A stretch of DNA of 64,000 nucleotides from Betaproteobacteria bacterium. Its GTDB lineage: Bacteria; Pseudomonadota; Gammaproteobacteria; Burkholderiales; SG8-39. The position numbers were made by a program, and so were the translations under genes. Below are positions 17,036 to 26,775 of this stretch, piece by piece. The stretch is taken from contig CANJRC010000004.1 of NCBI GenBank assembly GCA_947476535.1, forward strand, positions 1 to 64,000, written 5' to 3'. Under the pieces are notes generated by a model, which saw nothing but the letters and a program-made list of their open reading frames with translations, searched no databases and was not told the DNA's origin. The number at the start of each line of letters is the position of its first letter. The stretch's first letter is position 1.

Positions 17036-17941
17036 TCATGCAGGCGGGCTTCTGCCGATCCACTCCGGCTTGCCCTTGACAACGACGCGTCGCAATACGC
17101 GCCGGTGGGCGCCCAGGTCGAAATTCTGGATGGCGCGGTGTATCAGGCAACGGTTGTCCCAGAACACCAAGTCTCCCTGGCGCCATTTGTGCGTGTGGAT
17201 GAATTGGGGCTGGGTGGCGTGGTCGGTGAGGGTCTTGAGCAGGGCCTGTCCCTCGTCGAGCGGCATGTCGAGAATGCGCGAGCAATACATCCCGATATAC
17301 AGGCTCTTCTCGCCCGTATCCGGGTGCACCCTGATGAGCGGGTGAACGACGGGGGGCGACTTGAGCCTTTCCTCTTCGGTCGGCGGGCGCCCGGTGATGG
17401 TCTCGCGCATGTAGCCCCAGCTGTGCTCGACGTGCAGCCCATCGATTCTCGCCTTCGTGCCTGCGTCGAGTGCTGCATAGGCGCGCGTCAGGTCTGCAAA
17501 TTCGGTGTCGCCACCTTCGGGCGGGACTTCCACGGCGTAGAGCATGGTGAGCAGCGAAGGGACGGCCTCGTGCGCCTTGTCCGAGTGCCAGAAGTAGTTT
17601 TCGTAGACTGCGGGTTTTCTCGACGGCTTGCCCTCGGCATCGAGGTTGGTGATGCCGTGCACCACCGAGAAGACATTGCCGGTCGCATCGCGGTTCTTGT
17701 GGTTCTCGATATGGCCGAACCGGCTGGCGAACTCATAAATATGCTGGTCGGTCATCTTCTGATCGCGGATGAACAGCAGATGGTGGTGCGTGAACGCATC
17801 GAGAACGGCTGGCATCTGTCGAGAGACGTCGGTCGATGCATCGATGCCGCACAGTTCCGCGCCCAACGGCGGCCCGCAGGCAATGACCTCCATATGTGGG
17901 GTCCTGGCAGATGCGGGACCTGCCTCTGGATTTGCGCTCAT
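17036..17941 (-). CDS. TauD/TfdA family 2-oxoglutarate/Fe(II) dioxygenase
   Basis: The product has 301 residues from the ATG at 17941, which has GGGAGG 9 bases upstream; an upstream ATG at 17956 is possible. The iron ligands are visible as HSD (FWHSDKAHE near residue 110) and a distal His in DNRCLIHRAI near residue 270. Arginines in HRRVLRR would bind 2-oxoglutarate. The enzyme hydroxylates its substrate with release of succinate and CO2, as in taurine or 2,4-D cleavage. It leads the operon with the SDR and D-aminoacylase. A second family member, at 33410, is clearly different in sequence, so the two probably act on different compounds. Confidence 0.9.
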   Translation of the reverse strand: MSANPEAGPASARTPHMEVIACGPPLGAELCGIDASTDVSRQMPAVLDAFTHHHLLFIRDQKMTDQHIYEFASRFGHIENHKNRDATGNVFSVVHGITNLDAEGKPSRKPAVYENYFWHSDKAHEAVPSLLTMLYAVEVPPEGGDTEFADLTRAYAALDAGTKARIDGLHVEHSWGYMRETITGRPPTEEERLKSPPVVHPLIRVHPDTGEKSLYIGMYCSRILDMPLDEGQALLKTLTDHATQPQFIHTHKWRQGDLVFWDNRCLIHRAIQNFDLGAHRRVLRRVVVKGKPEWIGRSPPA

Positions 17942-18121
17942 GGTCTTTCCTCCCATTATTGGTCTGGAAGCATTTACTCTGGTCCGAGAATACCGCCCCA
18001 GCCTTCTTTTGACAGATTAATATGGCCGCTGGGGTGGGACAAGCGCTTTCTGTCGGGACTCGTGGTAATTCGAATCGCGACGATGAATGCACTCAACGGA
18101 ATAGTTCAAGGGGAGTGAGCA

Positions 18122-19033
18122 ATGATTGTCGGCTTTGTGGGATTGGGAGCGATGGGGGGCGCCATTGCATCGAGGTTGGTCGCGGGCGGCCAGCGCATGG
18201 TGGTGCACGACAAGTCGCCGGAACGGGCGAAGCTGTTCGAGGGCAAGGCGCAGATTGTCGACTCGTCTCGCGCGGTGGCCGATGCGGCCGATGTGGTATT
18301 CACGTGCCTCACGTCCCCGCAGACTTACGAGGAGGCCGTATTCGGCCCGCAGGGCATCATCGGCGGCTCGAAGATCAGAACCTACATCCACGCCGGAACC
18401 AGCGAATCCTCGCTGCTCGAGCGTCTGGAAACGGCATTCGCTGCCCAGGGTGTCGACGTGCTGGATGCGCCGGTAACGGGTGGCCTTGCACGGGGCGTGA
18501 ATGGCACGTTGACGGTCATGGTTGCCGGCAAGCGCAAGGTGTTCGACGACATGATGCCGCTGTTTCGTAACTACGGCACCAAGGTAGTCCATGTGAGTGA
18601 CCGGGTCGGTGCCGCGCAGCGACTCAAGCACGTCAACAGCATGCTCTCGGCGGCCAATCTTGCCATTGCCTGCGAGGCACTGCTGGTAGCCCACAAGGCG
18701 GGGCTGTCGCTGGAAGCGACGCTGGATGTGCTCAACAACGGCACGGGGCAGAGCATCGCCACGCTGGACAAGATCCCGAAGCAGGTGTTCACGCGCGCGT
18801 TCAACCACGGCGGTGCCATCGAGCTCATGATCAAGGACATCCGCGCGTTCATCGGCGCGGCGCATGATTTCGATGTCCCGGCGCCGATGTGCGAGGCGGT
18901 GGTGAGCGCATTCGTGAAAGCGGCGGACGAGCTGGGTGGCAAGGTGGATGTCACCGCTGTCATGCGCTCGATCGAGCGGGCAGCCGGGTTCGAGCTGCCT
19001 GTGGTGGAACCCGGCGCAACTACTCCGGCTTGA
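18122..19033 (+). CDS. NAD(P)-dependent 3-hydroxyisobutyrate dehydrogenase-family oxidoreductase
   Basis: The product has 303 residues. The start has GGGGAG 7 bases upstream. The N-terminus IVGFVGLGAMGGAIA is the GxGxxG Rossmann motif. DAPVTGGLARG near residue 118 is the substrate-binding signature, and Lys in RLKHVNSML near residue 169 is the expected catalytic lysine. The family oxidises beta-hydroxyacids such as 3-hydroxyisobutyrate, tartronate semialdehyde or gamma-hydroxybutyrate derivatives. Its 3' end overlaps the stop of the convergent Bug receptor by 14 bases (19020-19033). Confidence 0.9.
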   Translation: MIVGFVGLGAMGGAIASRLVAGGQRMVVHDKSPERAKLFEGKAQIVDSSRAVADAADVVFTCLTSPQTYEEAVFGPQGIIGGSKIRTYIHAGTSESSLLERLETAFAAQGVDVLDAPVTGGLARGVNGTLTVMVAGKRKVFDDMMPLFRNYGTKVVHVSDRVGAAQRLKHVNSMLSAANLAIACEALLVAHKAGLSLEATLDVLNNGTGQSIATLDKIPKQVFTRAFNHGGAIELMIKDIRAFIGAAHDFDVPAPMCEAVVSAFVKAADELGGKVDVTAVMRSIERAAGFELPVVEPGATTPA

Positions 19034-19982
19034 CACCCATTTTCTTGGCGATGTCGGCATAAAGCGCTGCTTCTTCGGCGAGCTTCTTGGCTGCGGACTC
19101 CTGGGTATCGCCCACCGGCTCGCCTGCAAGCTTGGCGAACCCATCCTTTAGAGCCTGTGTCTGTAGTGCCCGCACAGCGGCGCTGTGCAGTTTGTCTAAG
19201 GCGGCGCGTGGCGTTTCGGACCGGATGTTGAGCGTGTATTCGGGGTCTCGGATCTGGGCCACGCCCAATTCCTTGAACAGCGGTAGATCCGGAAATTTCG
19301 CCACGCGCTTATCGCCGCTGACCCCGACGGGGCGAATGGCATCCTTGAAGGTCTGGATATTCGCTTCAGTGGTGATGACGAGCTGGATCTGGTTGGATAC
19401 GACGGCCTGGATCAGGGGACCTGCTCCGGAGAATGGAACGTGCACGATGTCCAGTCCGAATTGGCGGATGACCGACTCGATGACCATCTGGATCGACAGG
19501 TTGTTCGAACCATAATTGAGCTTGCCAGGGTTCGCCTTGGCATAGGAAACCATCTGGTTGAAGGTGGTCCACGGCTGATTGATGGGCGTGACGAGAAAAG
19601 CCTTGATCCCGAATACCGTCGTGATCGGCGGCAGGTCCTTGAGCGGATCGAATTTCAGGTTCTTCACTTGGACCGGCAGGCTTGCCAGCGGCGACACGTA
19701 GGTGATGACCGTGGTGTATCCGTCAGCCGGGGAATTCATCACGTGATCGAGGGCAATCAACTGATTGCCTCCCGGTTTTGGTTCGACGATGATGGGTTGT
19801 CCGAGGAACTTGGTCATTTCCTGGCCGAGCAAGCGGGCGGCAAGATCGGCGATGCTGCCAGCTGAATTGGCCACGACGATCCGGACGGGTTTTGCCGGGA
19901 ATTCCTGGGCGAGCGCGGGTGCGCCAAAGCCAAGCAGCGATGTCCCCAATATTGCGACCTTGAACCAATTATGTGCGCTCAT
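19020..19982 (-). CDS. Bug/TctC-type receptor, copy 2 of a tandem pair
   Basis: The product has 320 residues with a signal peptide ending ALAQEFPAKP. The start ATG has GAGGAG 7 bases upstream. It is highly similar over its whole length to the neighbour at 20026-20988, which has the same length. Both share ANSAGSIADLAAR in place of the usual P-G-G-x-x-D block, IVEPKPGGNQLI, ADGYTT and ANPGKLNYGSNNLS. The SAGSIAD variation in the ligand loop sets this pair apart from the other four receptors in the window. It lies 43 bases downstream of its copy and overlaps the convergent dehydrogenase by 14 bases. The membrane components TctA and TctB are not nearby. Confidence 0.92.
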   Translation of the reverse strand: MSAHNWFKVAILGTSLLGFGAPALAQEFPAKPVRIVVANSAGSIADLAARLLGQEMTKFLGQPIIVEPKPGGNQLIALDHVMNSPADGYTTVITYVSPLASLPVQVKNLKFDPLKDLPPITTVFGIKAFLVTPINQPWTTFNQMVSYAKANPGKLNYGSNNLSIQMVIESVIRQFGLDIVHVPFSGAGPLIQAVVSNQIQLVITTEANIQTFKDAIRPVGVSGDKRVAKFPDLPLFKELGVAQIRDPEYTLNIRSETPRAALDKLHSAAVRALQTQALKDGFAKLAGEPVGDTQESAAKKLAEEAALYADIAKKMGVKPE

Positions 19983-20025
19983 ATCAGTTCTCCTCGGAAC
20001 GGAAATCTGCCACCGGCAGACTGTG

Positions 20026-20988
20026 CTACTCCGGCTTGATGCCCATCTTCTTGGCCATGTCGGCGTACAAGGCAGCTTCTTCCAACAGCTTCTTGTAAGC
20101 GGACTCGGGCGTGTCCCCGACCGTGTCCATGCTCATTTTCGCCAGCCCGTCCTTGACCGCCTGGGTTCGCAAGGCCTGGATGGCGGCGTTGTACAGCTTG
20201 TCGACCACCGGTTTAGGCGCCTCGGTTCGGATGTTCAGGGTGTATTCCGGGTCCCGAATCTGCGCCAGCCCCAGCTCCTTGAAGGTCGGGACATCGGGGT
20301 ATTTCGCGAGGCGCGCCTCGCCGCTTACCGCCACCGGTCGGATGGCTTCCTTGAACGTCTGAAGGTTGGAGTCATTGGTGATGACCAGCTGGATCTGGCT
20401 CGTCGCCACCGCCTGGATCAGCGGGCCGGCGCCCGAGAAGGGAACGTGAACGATGTCCATCCCCAGTTGCCTGATGGCCGATTCGATCACCATCTGGATG
20501 GACAGGTTGTTCGAACCATAATTGAGCTTGCCGGGATTGGCCTTCGCGTACGCCACCATCTGGTTGAAGTTCGACCAGGGCTGCTTGATGGGCGTGACGA
20601 AGAACGCCTTGATGCCGAAGACGGTAGTGATGGGCTTGAGGTCCTTGAGCGGATCGAATTTTAGGTTCTTTACCTGGACCGGAAGGCTGGCAAGCGGGGA
20701 CACATACGTGAAAATGGTGGTGTAGCCGTCGGCCGGGGCGTTCATCACGTACTCAAGGCCGATGAGCTGGTTTCCTCCGGGCTTGGGCTCGACGATCACG
20801 GTCTGGCCGAGGAACTTGGTCATCTCCTGGCTGAGAACCCGCGCCGCAAGGTCGGCAATGCTGCCTGCCGAATTGGCTACGACAATCCGCACCGGTTTTG
20901 CCGGAAATTCCTGCGCGATGGCCGTGGTGCCGAGCATCAAAGTCCCTGCCCCCAACATTGCCAAGCCACTCAACAGTCGTGCCTTCAT
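20026..20988 (-). CDS. Bug/TctC-type receptor, copy 1 of a tandem pair
   Basis: The product has 320 residues with a signal peptide ending TAIAQEFPAKP and GGGAGG 8 bases before the ATG. It is near-identical in layout to the receptor at 19020-19982, with most substitutions in the signal peptide and in the region of residues 210-300. The tandem arrangement, equal length and matching blocks indicate gene duplication. Both follow an SDR gene at 21041 and probably form one transcript. The periplasmic receptor probably binds a carboxylate; the altered loop SAGSIAD may change the ligand. Confidence 0.92.
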   Translation of the reverse strand: MKARLLSGLAMLGAGTLMLGTTAIAQEFPAKPVRIVVANSAGSIADLAARVLSQEMTKFLGQTVIVEPKPGGNQLIGLEYVMNAPADGYTTIFTYVSPLASLPVQVKNLKFDPLKDLKPITTVFGIKAFFVTPIKQPWSNFNQMVAYAKANPGKLNYGSNNLSIQMVIESAIRQLGMDIVHVPFSGAGPLIQAVATSQIQLVITNDSNLQTFKEAIRPVAVSGEARLAKYPDVPTFKELGLAQIRDPEYTLNIRTEAPKPVVDKLYNAAIQALRTQAVKDGLAKMSMDTVGDTPESAYKKLLEEAALYADMAKKMGIKPE

Positions 20989-21040
20989 TGCGCGCCTCCC
21001 TTCAAATTGTATTTCCCTGCGATCCTCGGCGCGTGATTCG

Positions 21041-21868
21041 CTACCACCAGCCGCCGTCCACTCCCAATGCCTGTCCTGTCACGAATGCTGCCGCATCCGA
21101 CGCCAGGAATGCGATGACGCCTGCAACATCCTCCGGTGTCCCGAGCCTGCCGATCGGTACTGCTTTCGCCCGCTCGGCGATTGCGGCCGCCTGGTCGCCG
21201 CCGAATTCGCGCTGGTTAGTGCTTGTCGCGCGCGAGGTGAGTATCGGTCCGGGCATGATCGCATTGATCGTGATTCCGCTGTCGCCTAGATCGATGGCCA
21301 GCGCCTTGGTCAATCCGACCACGGCGGCCTTCGATGCCACGTAGGCGGTGCGACGCGGGCTTCCGCGCCCGACCGCCTTGGACGACAGGTTGATGATGCG
21401 GCCCCACTGCTGTTTGCGCATCCAGGGGATCGCTGCCTTGCACATCAGGAACGGCCCCCTGGCATTCACCGCCATGACGTAATCCCATGCCTCGACCGGA
21501 ACGTTTTCGATGTCGTTGCGATCGGCGCCGTGAGGCGCAGCGGCATTGTTGACCAGCACGTCGAGGCGCCCGTATCGACGGGTGGTTTCCTCCACCATGC
21601 GCCGTGCATCGGCCTCGACGCTGACGTCGCCGACGACTGCTGATGCCTTGCCCCCGCTGCGCGAAATCTCCTCGACCAGGCTCTCCAGTCCCCGCCAGCC
21701 CTGTCCGGTTGGGCCGGCAATGTCATGCTGATTGGCGGCGCCGGTGGCGGTGATATCGGCGGCAACCACCGTGAACCCTGCGGCGGCCAAGGCCAGCGCC
21801 GTCGATCTTCCAATGCCAATCTGCTTGCCGCAGCCTGTGACCAGGGCGACCCGATTCGTGTTCTGCAT
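21041..21868 (-). CDS. SDR family NAD(P)-dependent oxidoreductase
   Basis: The product has 275 residues. The cofactor motif is GCGKQIGIGRSTA near residue 12, NNAA follows near residue 108, and the catalytic residues are in INLSSKA and YVASK. The C-terminus ends LGVDGGWW. Ordering and an insertion around residues 45-60 resemble the SDR at 7499-8323, so the two may be paralogues. It is the first gene of the operon with the tandem Bug receptors, 52 bases apart. The substrate is not known. Confidence 0.9.
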   Translation of the reverse strand: MQNTNRVALVTGCGKQIGIGRSTALALAAAGFTVVAADITATGAANQHDIAGPTGQGWRGLESLVEEISRSGGKASAVVGDVSVEADARRMVEETTRRYGRLDVLVNNAAAPHGADRNDIENVPVEAWDYVMAVNARGPFLMCKAAIPWMRKQQWGRIINLSSKAVGRGSPRRTAYVASKAAVVGLTKALAIDLGDSGITINAIMPGPILTSRATSTNQREFGGDQAAAIAERAKAVPIGRLGTPEDVAGVIAFLASDAAAFVTGQALGVDGGWW

Positions 21869-22090
21869 GCCAATTCTCGAGGAAGATGCGTTGTGGTGGC
21901 CGGTAGGCCAGGAGCGACCAACCCAGTTTAGACAGAATCAATCCGATGAGCAATGAAACAAGCGTGGCTGTGGCCAAGAGGGGTATTGGCGACCATACGC
22001 TTTCGTCAGGATCATGTCCCAGGGGCTGCTATTGCGGGCGGGGCGTCGTACTATTGGGCATTGATCGTGCACCGCGGTTCGGGAGGGGAG

Positions 22091-22816
22091 ATGGACGCAG
22101 TACAGCAGGATGAACTCAATAAACAGGACCTGGTAACGGCCAATCATATCCTGGCTCACCAGGGAATCCTCGATGCCTTTGGGCATGTCAGCGTGCGCTC
22201 CGTGGTGAACCCCGGCCGCTATTTCATGTCGCGGTCCAGCGCCCCTGCCATGGTCGCGCCGGACGACGTGATGGAATTCGACCTCGACGGCAATCCGCTG
22301 GATGCGCGCGGCCGCAAGGTCTATGCCGAGCGTTGCATTCATAGTGAGATCTTCAAGGCCCGCGCGGACGTCAATGCCGTCGTCCACAGCCACTCGCCCA
22401 TGGTCATACCGTTCAGCGTTACGCAAACCGCCTTGCAGCCCGTCTGTCACATGGCCTCATTCCTGCGCAAGCCGGTGCCGGTATTCGAGATCCGCGATGT
22501 CGAGGGCGACAATAATTCGCTGCTCATCGTCAAGGGGCCCACTGGTGCGGCGTTGGCAAAAACCCTGGGGGATAGTTCAGTCGTTCTGATGCGCGGGCAT
22601 GGCAATGCCGTCGTTGCCGGCAATTTGAGAATGGCGGTATTTCGGGCGATCTATACGGAACTGAATGCGCGAATCCAGTCTGACGCGCTGCGGCTTGGCA
22701 AGGTCAATTACCTGACGTTGCAGGAGGCCGTCAACTTCCAGGCCGCCTTCGAGGGTTCGGATGCGAACCTGCTCCGCCCGTGGGAGATGTGGGTACGCGA
22801 ATTGGAGAAGGCGTGA
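22091..22816 (+). CDS. Class II aldolase/adducin family protein
   Basis: The product has 241 residues. ATG at 22091 is chosen because GGAGGGGAG lies directly upstream, although the frame is open from 21953. Zinc ligands of the family are visible as HSHSP near residue 100 and a later His in MRGHGNAV near residue 165; the HSEIF block near 90 holds the usual glutamate. Members split or decarboxylate phosphorylated or carboxylated sugar acids (fuculose-1-phosphate aldolase, 3-oxo-tetronate-type decarboxylases). It begins a plus-strand operon with a D-2-hydroxyacid dehydrogenase and a SnoaL-like protein. Confidence 0.88.
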   Translation: MDAVQQDELNKQDLVTANHILAHQGILDAFGHVSVRSVVNPGRYFMSRSSAPAMVAPDDVMEFDLDGNPLDARGRKVYAERCIHSEIFKARADVNAVVHSHSPMVIPFSVTQTALQPVCHMASFLRKPVPVFEIRDVEGDNNSLLIVKGPTGAALAKTLGDSSVVLMRGHGNAVVAGNLRMAVFRAIYTELNARIQSDALRLGKVNYLTLQEAVNFQAAFEGSDANLLRPWEMWVRELEKA

Positions 22817-22862
22817 CGATCGCCGACGTTCAGCCACCGCAACGATAGAGACGATCCTGAAT

Positions 22863-23936
22863 ATGCCGAAAAGCGTCGCGATACTCGATGAAGACCATGT
22901 GGTCGGACTTGTCCATCAGTTGATGAAGGGTGACCGTTCCGCCGCCGAGCCAGCGCTGAAGGCATTTTTTGCCCCCGAGGTTTGCGACATGGATGCGCTG
23001 TGGTCGCTCGCCGCGGGCCTCACCGAGGCCGATGGTGTGCGTCTGGTCAAGTGCAAGCGCCCCGAGGATGCCATCGGGTCCGACGTGCTGTTGTTTCGCC
23101 GCGGACAGGTCACGCGCGAGATGATGGAATCGAATCCCGCGCTGGTGCTGGTGCAGCGCTGGGGTGAGCGCTCGGACATGATCGATTGCGCTGCGGCGAA
23201 ATCGAGAGGCGTATGGGTGTCGTGCCTTCAGCGACCCATGTTGCACTATGTGGCGGAGCATGTGCTCCTGCTGGCCCTCACGCTGCTGAAGAAGCTTGTC
23301 GCAAGCGATCGTGCGGTAAGGGACGCGCCCGCGGCCGGTGCACCGGCCGCTGAAGGTCAAATGCGCTACAACTGGCCTGGTATTCCGGGAGTCAATGGTC
23401 TTTACGGCAAGACGATCGGCATTATCGGCATGGGGGAGATCGGCTCCCTGGCATGTCAAAAGGCACGTGCGCTTGGCATGAGGGTGCTTTATTTCAATCG
23501 CACTCGGCTGCCAGAAGCTTACGAGGCCGCGTGCGGGGTCGAGTACCGGACCTTGGACGAACTGCTCGAGGAGTCCGATATTGTTTCCCTGCACGCGACA
23601 TTCCACGCAGGCGGGGAAAAACTTATCGATGCGGAGCGCCTTGCGCGCATGAAACGGGGAGCCATCTTTATCAACACGGGGCGGGGACAGCTGGTCGACG
23701 AGGCTGCGTTGTTCAGTGCCTTGCGGTCAGGGGCGCTGGCAGGGGCAGGCCTGGACGTGCACGGGCGCGAACCACGGCATCAGGGCGACCCTCTGTTCAC
23801 GCTGGACAACGTGATACTGACTCCGCACCTGGCGGGCGGATCGCGCCTGGGCACCGTGATGGAGATCAGGTGCATCCTGGAGAACGTCCGCGCAGCCTTC
23901 GATCACAGGCCGCCGGTTCATTGTCGCGTGGCTTGA
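22863..23936 (+). CDS. D-2-hydroxyacid dehydrogenase
   Basis: The product has 357 residues from the ATG at 22863, 46 bases after the aldolase; no strong ribosome site is visible. The NAD motif GIIGMGEIGSLA lies near residue 186. INTGRGQLVDE, then GLDVHGREP, and LTPHLAGGS with the catalytic His near residue 325 are all standard for the family. A stretch rich in Ala and Gly (about residues 155-165) forms a loop before the Rossmann domain. The enzyme interconverts 2-keto and D-2-hydroxy acids, which fits reduction or oxidation of an aldolase product in the same operon. Confidence 0.9.
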   Translation: MPKSVAILDEDHVVGLVHQLMKGDRSAAEPALKAFFAPEVCDMDALWSLAAGLTEADGVRLVKCKRPEDAIGSDVLLFRRGQVTREMMESNPALVLVQRWGERSDMIDCAAAKSRGVWVSCLQRPMLHYVAEHVLLLALTLLKKLVASDRAVRDAPAAGAPAAEGQMRYNWPGIPGVNGLYGKTIGIIGMGEIGSLACQKARALGMRVLYFNRTRLPEAYEAACGVEYRTLDELLEESDIVSLHATFHAGGEKLIDAERLARMKRGAIFINTGRGQLVDEAALFSALRSGALAGAGLDVHGREPRHQGDPLFTLDNVILTPHLAGGSRLGTVMEIRCILENVRAAFDHRPPVHCRVA

Positions 23937-23984
23937 GTGGCGGGTCAACGAGACTGCTTGCGACGATTTGAGAGGGGGAATGAA

Positions 23985-24497
23985 ATGAGCGTGGACGGGG
24001 GAAAAGATCTCGATGAAATGCGGGCGCAATTGCGCATCCTGGCGGACCGTGCCGAAATTGCGGACATCATGACCCGGTATTCTCGCGGTATCCGGAAGAA
24101 CGACAGCAAGCTGGTAGCGTCCTGCTTCACTCAGGACGCCAGGCTCGAGTCGAATGGGCAGAAGCTGGTGGGTGCCGCGGCGATCGAGACCTACTACACG
24201 GAGTGGTTTGCCGCGACCTCCAGTGGCGGTGGGGGATTCGGGATGCAGCGCATCATGAGCACCCCGTATCTGGCCAATGATGCGGAAATTCGAATCAGCG
24301 GCGATACGGCAACGGCGGAGAGCTCGGGGCTCGCCGTTCATGCCGGCAAGCGCGACGACTCGGGGCTGCTCGTTGTCCGCGGGGCCTTTTATATCGACGA
24401 ATTTGTCCGCACGAGCGACGGTTGGCGGATCAGCAAGCGATTCCACGGAAACAATTGGGTCTCCGAATTTCCTGCCCGGATCCTTTCATCGCAATAG
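23985..24497 (+). CDS. SnoaL-like/NTF2-fold protein
   Basis: The product has 170 residues; the ATG at 23985 has GAGGGGGA 6 bases upstream. The N-terminal helix LADRAEIADIMTRYSRGI and the later FVRTSDGWRISKRF are typical of the SnoaL-4 group of cone-shaped NTF2-fold proteins, which include dehydratases, isomerases and ring-hydroxylating small subunits. It closes the operon with the class II aldolase and D-2-hydroxyacid dehydrogenase. Its catalytic role, if any, is unknown. Confidence 0.8.
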   Translation: MSVDGGKDLDEMRAQLRILADRAEIADIMTRYSRGIRKNDSKLVASCFTQDARLESNGQKLVGAAAIETYYTEWFAATSSGGGGFGMQRIMSTPYLANDAEIRISGDTATAESSGLAVHAGKRDDSGLLVVRGAFYIDEFVRTSDGWRISKRFHGNNWVSEFPARILSSQ

Positions 24498-24637
24498 CGT
24501 TCCAGCCCTTGGATCGGATCTTGACCCTCATCCCGGTTGTTCCTTGATCTGACGGCGCGCAGGAGGGCCGGCGCACTCACGGTCAGGCGACCTTTACGCT
24601 CAATTGCGGTCAGGTCAGCGTGAGGACGAGGTGATAA

Positions 24638-25600
24638 CTATTCCGCGGTGATCTTCGCCGCTCGCACGATGGCGCCCCACTTGGTGTTTTCCGTCTTGAT
24701 GAACGCCCCGAACTGCTCCGGTGTTCCGCCCCCCAGCTCGTTGCCCTGGCTGAGCACGCGGTCACGGAACTCGGGCATGGCGAGCACCTTGTTCATATCG
24801 GCATTCAAACGGGCGATGATTGCGGCGGGCGTGCCCTTGGGGGCAACGGCGCCCTGCCAGTTGAGCACCTCGAAGCCGGGGACCCCGGCCTCTTCCATGG
24901 TGACGAGGTCGGGCGCGAGCGCCAGGCGCTTCTTGCTGGTGATGGCGAGCGCACGCGTCTTGCCTGCCTGCATGTTGGGCATGGCGGCGTACATCTGCTC
25001 GAACATCATGTCCACGCGCCCGGCAAGCAGGTCCACGGCCGCGGGCGCGCCCCCCTTGTAGGGAATGTGGACCAGATCGATCTTGGCGAGCGACTTCAAC
25101 AATTCGGCCGAGAGCTGGTGGCTGCCGCCCAGGCCGCCTGAGGCGAAGGTGATCTTTCCCGGAGAGGTCTTGGCTGCGGCAATGATATCTTTCACGCTCT
25201 TGAAGGGCGATGCCTGATTCACCATCAACACCAGCGGGCCGCGTTCGATCAGCATCACGGGCATCAGGTCGCTGAGCGGATCGAAGGGAATGGTTTTCAT
25301 CATGGCCTGGTTGACCGCCAGCGGGGCGAAGCTGCCCATGCCGATGACATGGCCGTCAGGTTTGGCCTTGGCAATCATGTCAGTTGCGATATTGCCGCCG
25401 GCGCCAGCGCGGTTCTCCACCACCACGGGTTGGCCCAGCAGCGGCGCCACATAGCGTGCCATCTCTCGCGAGCGCAGGTCCGCATTGCCGCCCGGCGCAT
25501 AGCCGACAAACCAGGTGATGGGTTTATTGGGGTAGCTAGCCTGTGCTAAGGCGCCAGATGAGGCGGTAAGCAGCAAGGCGAAGGCAAGGAATCTGCGCAT
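24638..25600 (-). CDS. Bug/TctC-type periplasmic substrate-binding receptor
   Basis: The product has 320 residues from the ATG at 25600, which has GGAGA 5 bases upstream; the frame extends to 25645. A signal peptide ends SGALAQASYP. Family blocks are GYAPGGNADLRSRE, VVVENRAGAGGN, KPDGHVIG and a C-terminal KTENTKWG. It stands alone: the gene to the left is convergent and the one to the right divergent. Ligand unknown. Confidence 0.92.
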   Translation of the reverse strand: MRRFLAFALLLTASSGALAQASYPNKPITWFVGYAPGGNADLRSREMARYVAPLLGQPVVVENRAGAGGNIATDMIAKAKPDGHVIGMGSFAPLAVNQAMMKTIPFDPLSDLMPVMLIERGPLVLMVNQASPFKSVKDIIAAAKTSPGKITFASGGLGGSHQLSAELLKSLAKIDLVHIPYKGGAPAAVDLLAGRVDMMFEQMYAAMPNMQAGKTRALAITSKKRLALAPDLVTMEEAGVPGFEVLNWQGAVAPKGTPAAIIARLNADMNKVLAMPEFRDRVLSQGNELGGGTPEQFGAFIKTENTKWGAIVRAAKITAE

Positions 25601-25881
25601 GACGATCTCCCTGAATGTTGTAATTTTCCGATAGCAGCCCGACACGGATGGCCGACAGTATAGTGCGCCGCGGAGAATCGGAGGGCCGGAATAACGTGCG
25701 CGCTACTCTATTTAGGGTCACGGCATTCACGGGATCCGGGTGATTGAATTGCAGGATCCCGGGGCGGAATTCGCAGATCGGGTATATCGATGTGGACATT
25801 TCTGTTGAGCGTATATGATAGTTTCGAAGTGCCCGCGGAACAATAATTATTGCGACCAGACAGTTGTAGAAAGCACTCATT

Positions 25882-26661
25882 TTGAAAACTATTGCGACTC
25901 CGCTGGCTTTCTTCGTTGCATTCACTACCACCGCAACTGTACTTGCGGAGGAGCGGGTGATCCTGCCAAGCCGCCCGGGTGTGGAGACGCGATGCATTTA
26001 CCAATCGGTTACCCAACCCGTCGCCCAAGCGATTCTGTTTGAGGGGGGGGTAATGGCATGCCTGGCGGAAGCAATGCAGGTTTTTTAGATACTAGCCGCA
26101 CCGTGTTTTCCGATCTGAATATCTCGTATGCCATGTTCGCCCCGTCTTCGGATCATGCGAGTGGTCTGCGCGATGCCCCCCCGCACAACGGCCAGCAGCT
26201 ATCGCGTTAGCGAGGATCACATCCGCGACGTGGAGCCGATCATTGCCTGGTTGCGACAGAAAAGTCCTTCGCCGATATGGCTGGTTGGTGTGAGCGCAGG
26301 CACTATATCGGTTGGCTGGGTGGGAACCCGGGTGCGGGAGCCGGTGGATGGATTGGTTTTCTCATCCGGCATTTTTCGCGGGACAAATCGTGTCGGGACA
26401 CTTGGCCTGCAGAACATCCGCGTGCCAACCATGGTCACGCATCACAAGAAATATGGGTGCAAGTTTGACCCGCCGGATATGGTGCAGGTGTTCACGAAGT
26501 TCCTTCCGGCCGAGACCAAACGGGAAATCCAGCTTTTCGACGGTGGTGGAAATCGGGGGGGCGATCCTTGCCATCAGGGAACATTTCATACTTACTACGG
26601 CATCGAGCGTGAAGTGGCCTCTGCGATCGTGGCCTTCATCAAAGACAACAGTCGCCGCTAA
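25882..26661 (+). pseudogene. Alpha/beta-hydrolase with two compensating frameshifts
   Basis: A secreted alpha/beta-hydrolase can be followed through three frames. Frame 1 from 25882 gives a signal peptide (VLAEERVILPSR) up to ILFEGG. The reading then moves frame at an eight-G run (26043-26050) to give NGMPGGSNAG and FAPSSDHASGLRDA. At a seven-C run (26176-26182) it moves back to the original frame for YRVSEDHIRDVEPIIAWL and the nucleophile motif GVSAG. Adding one G and removing one C restores an open frame of about 259 residues. Both breaks are in homopolymers, so base-call error is as likely as real decay. No substrate is suggested. Confidence 0.7.
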
Positions 26662-26775
26662 ACCCCGGGAGCGTTGGCGAAGCGGGGACCCGCAACGGGA
26701 TTGAGCCCGACCAATTTGTGGCAGCTGGCGCAAGTGGTGCGTCACCGCGCGCCTAAAGCAGGGCAAAATGGCACG

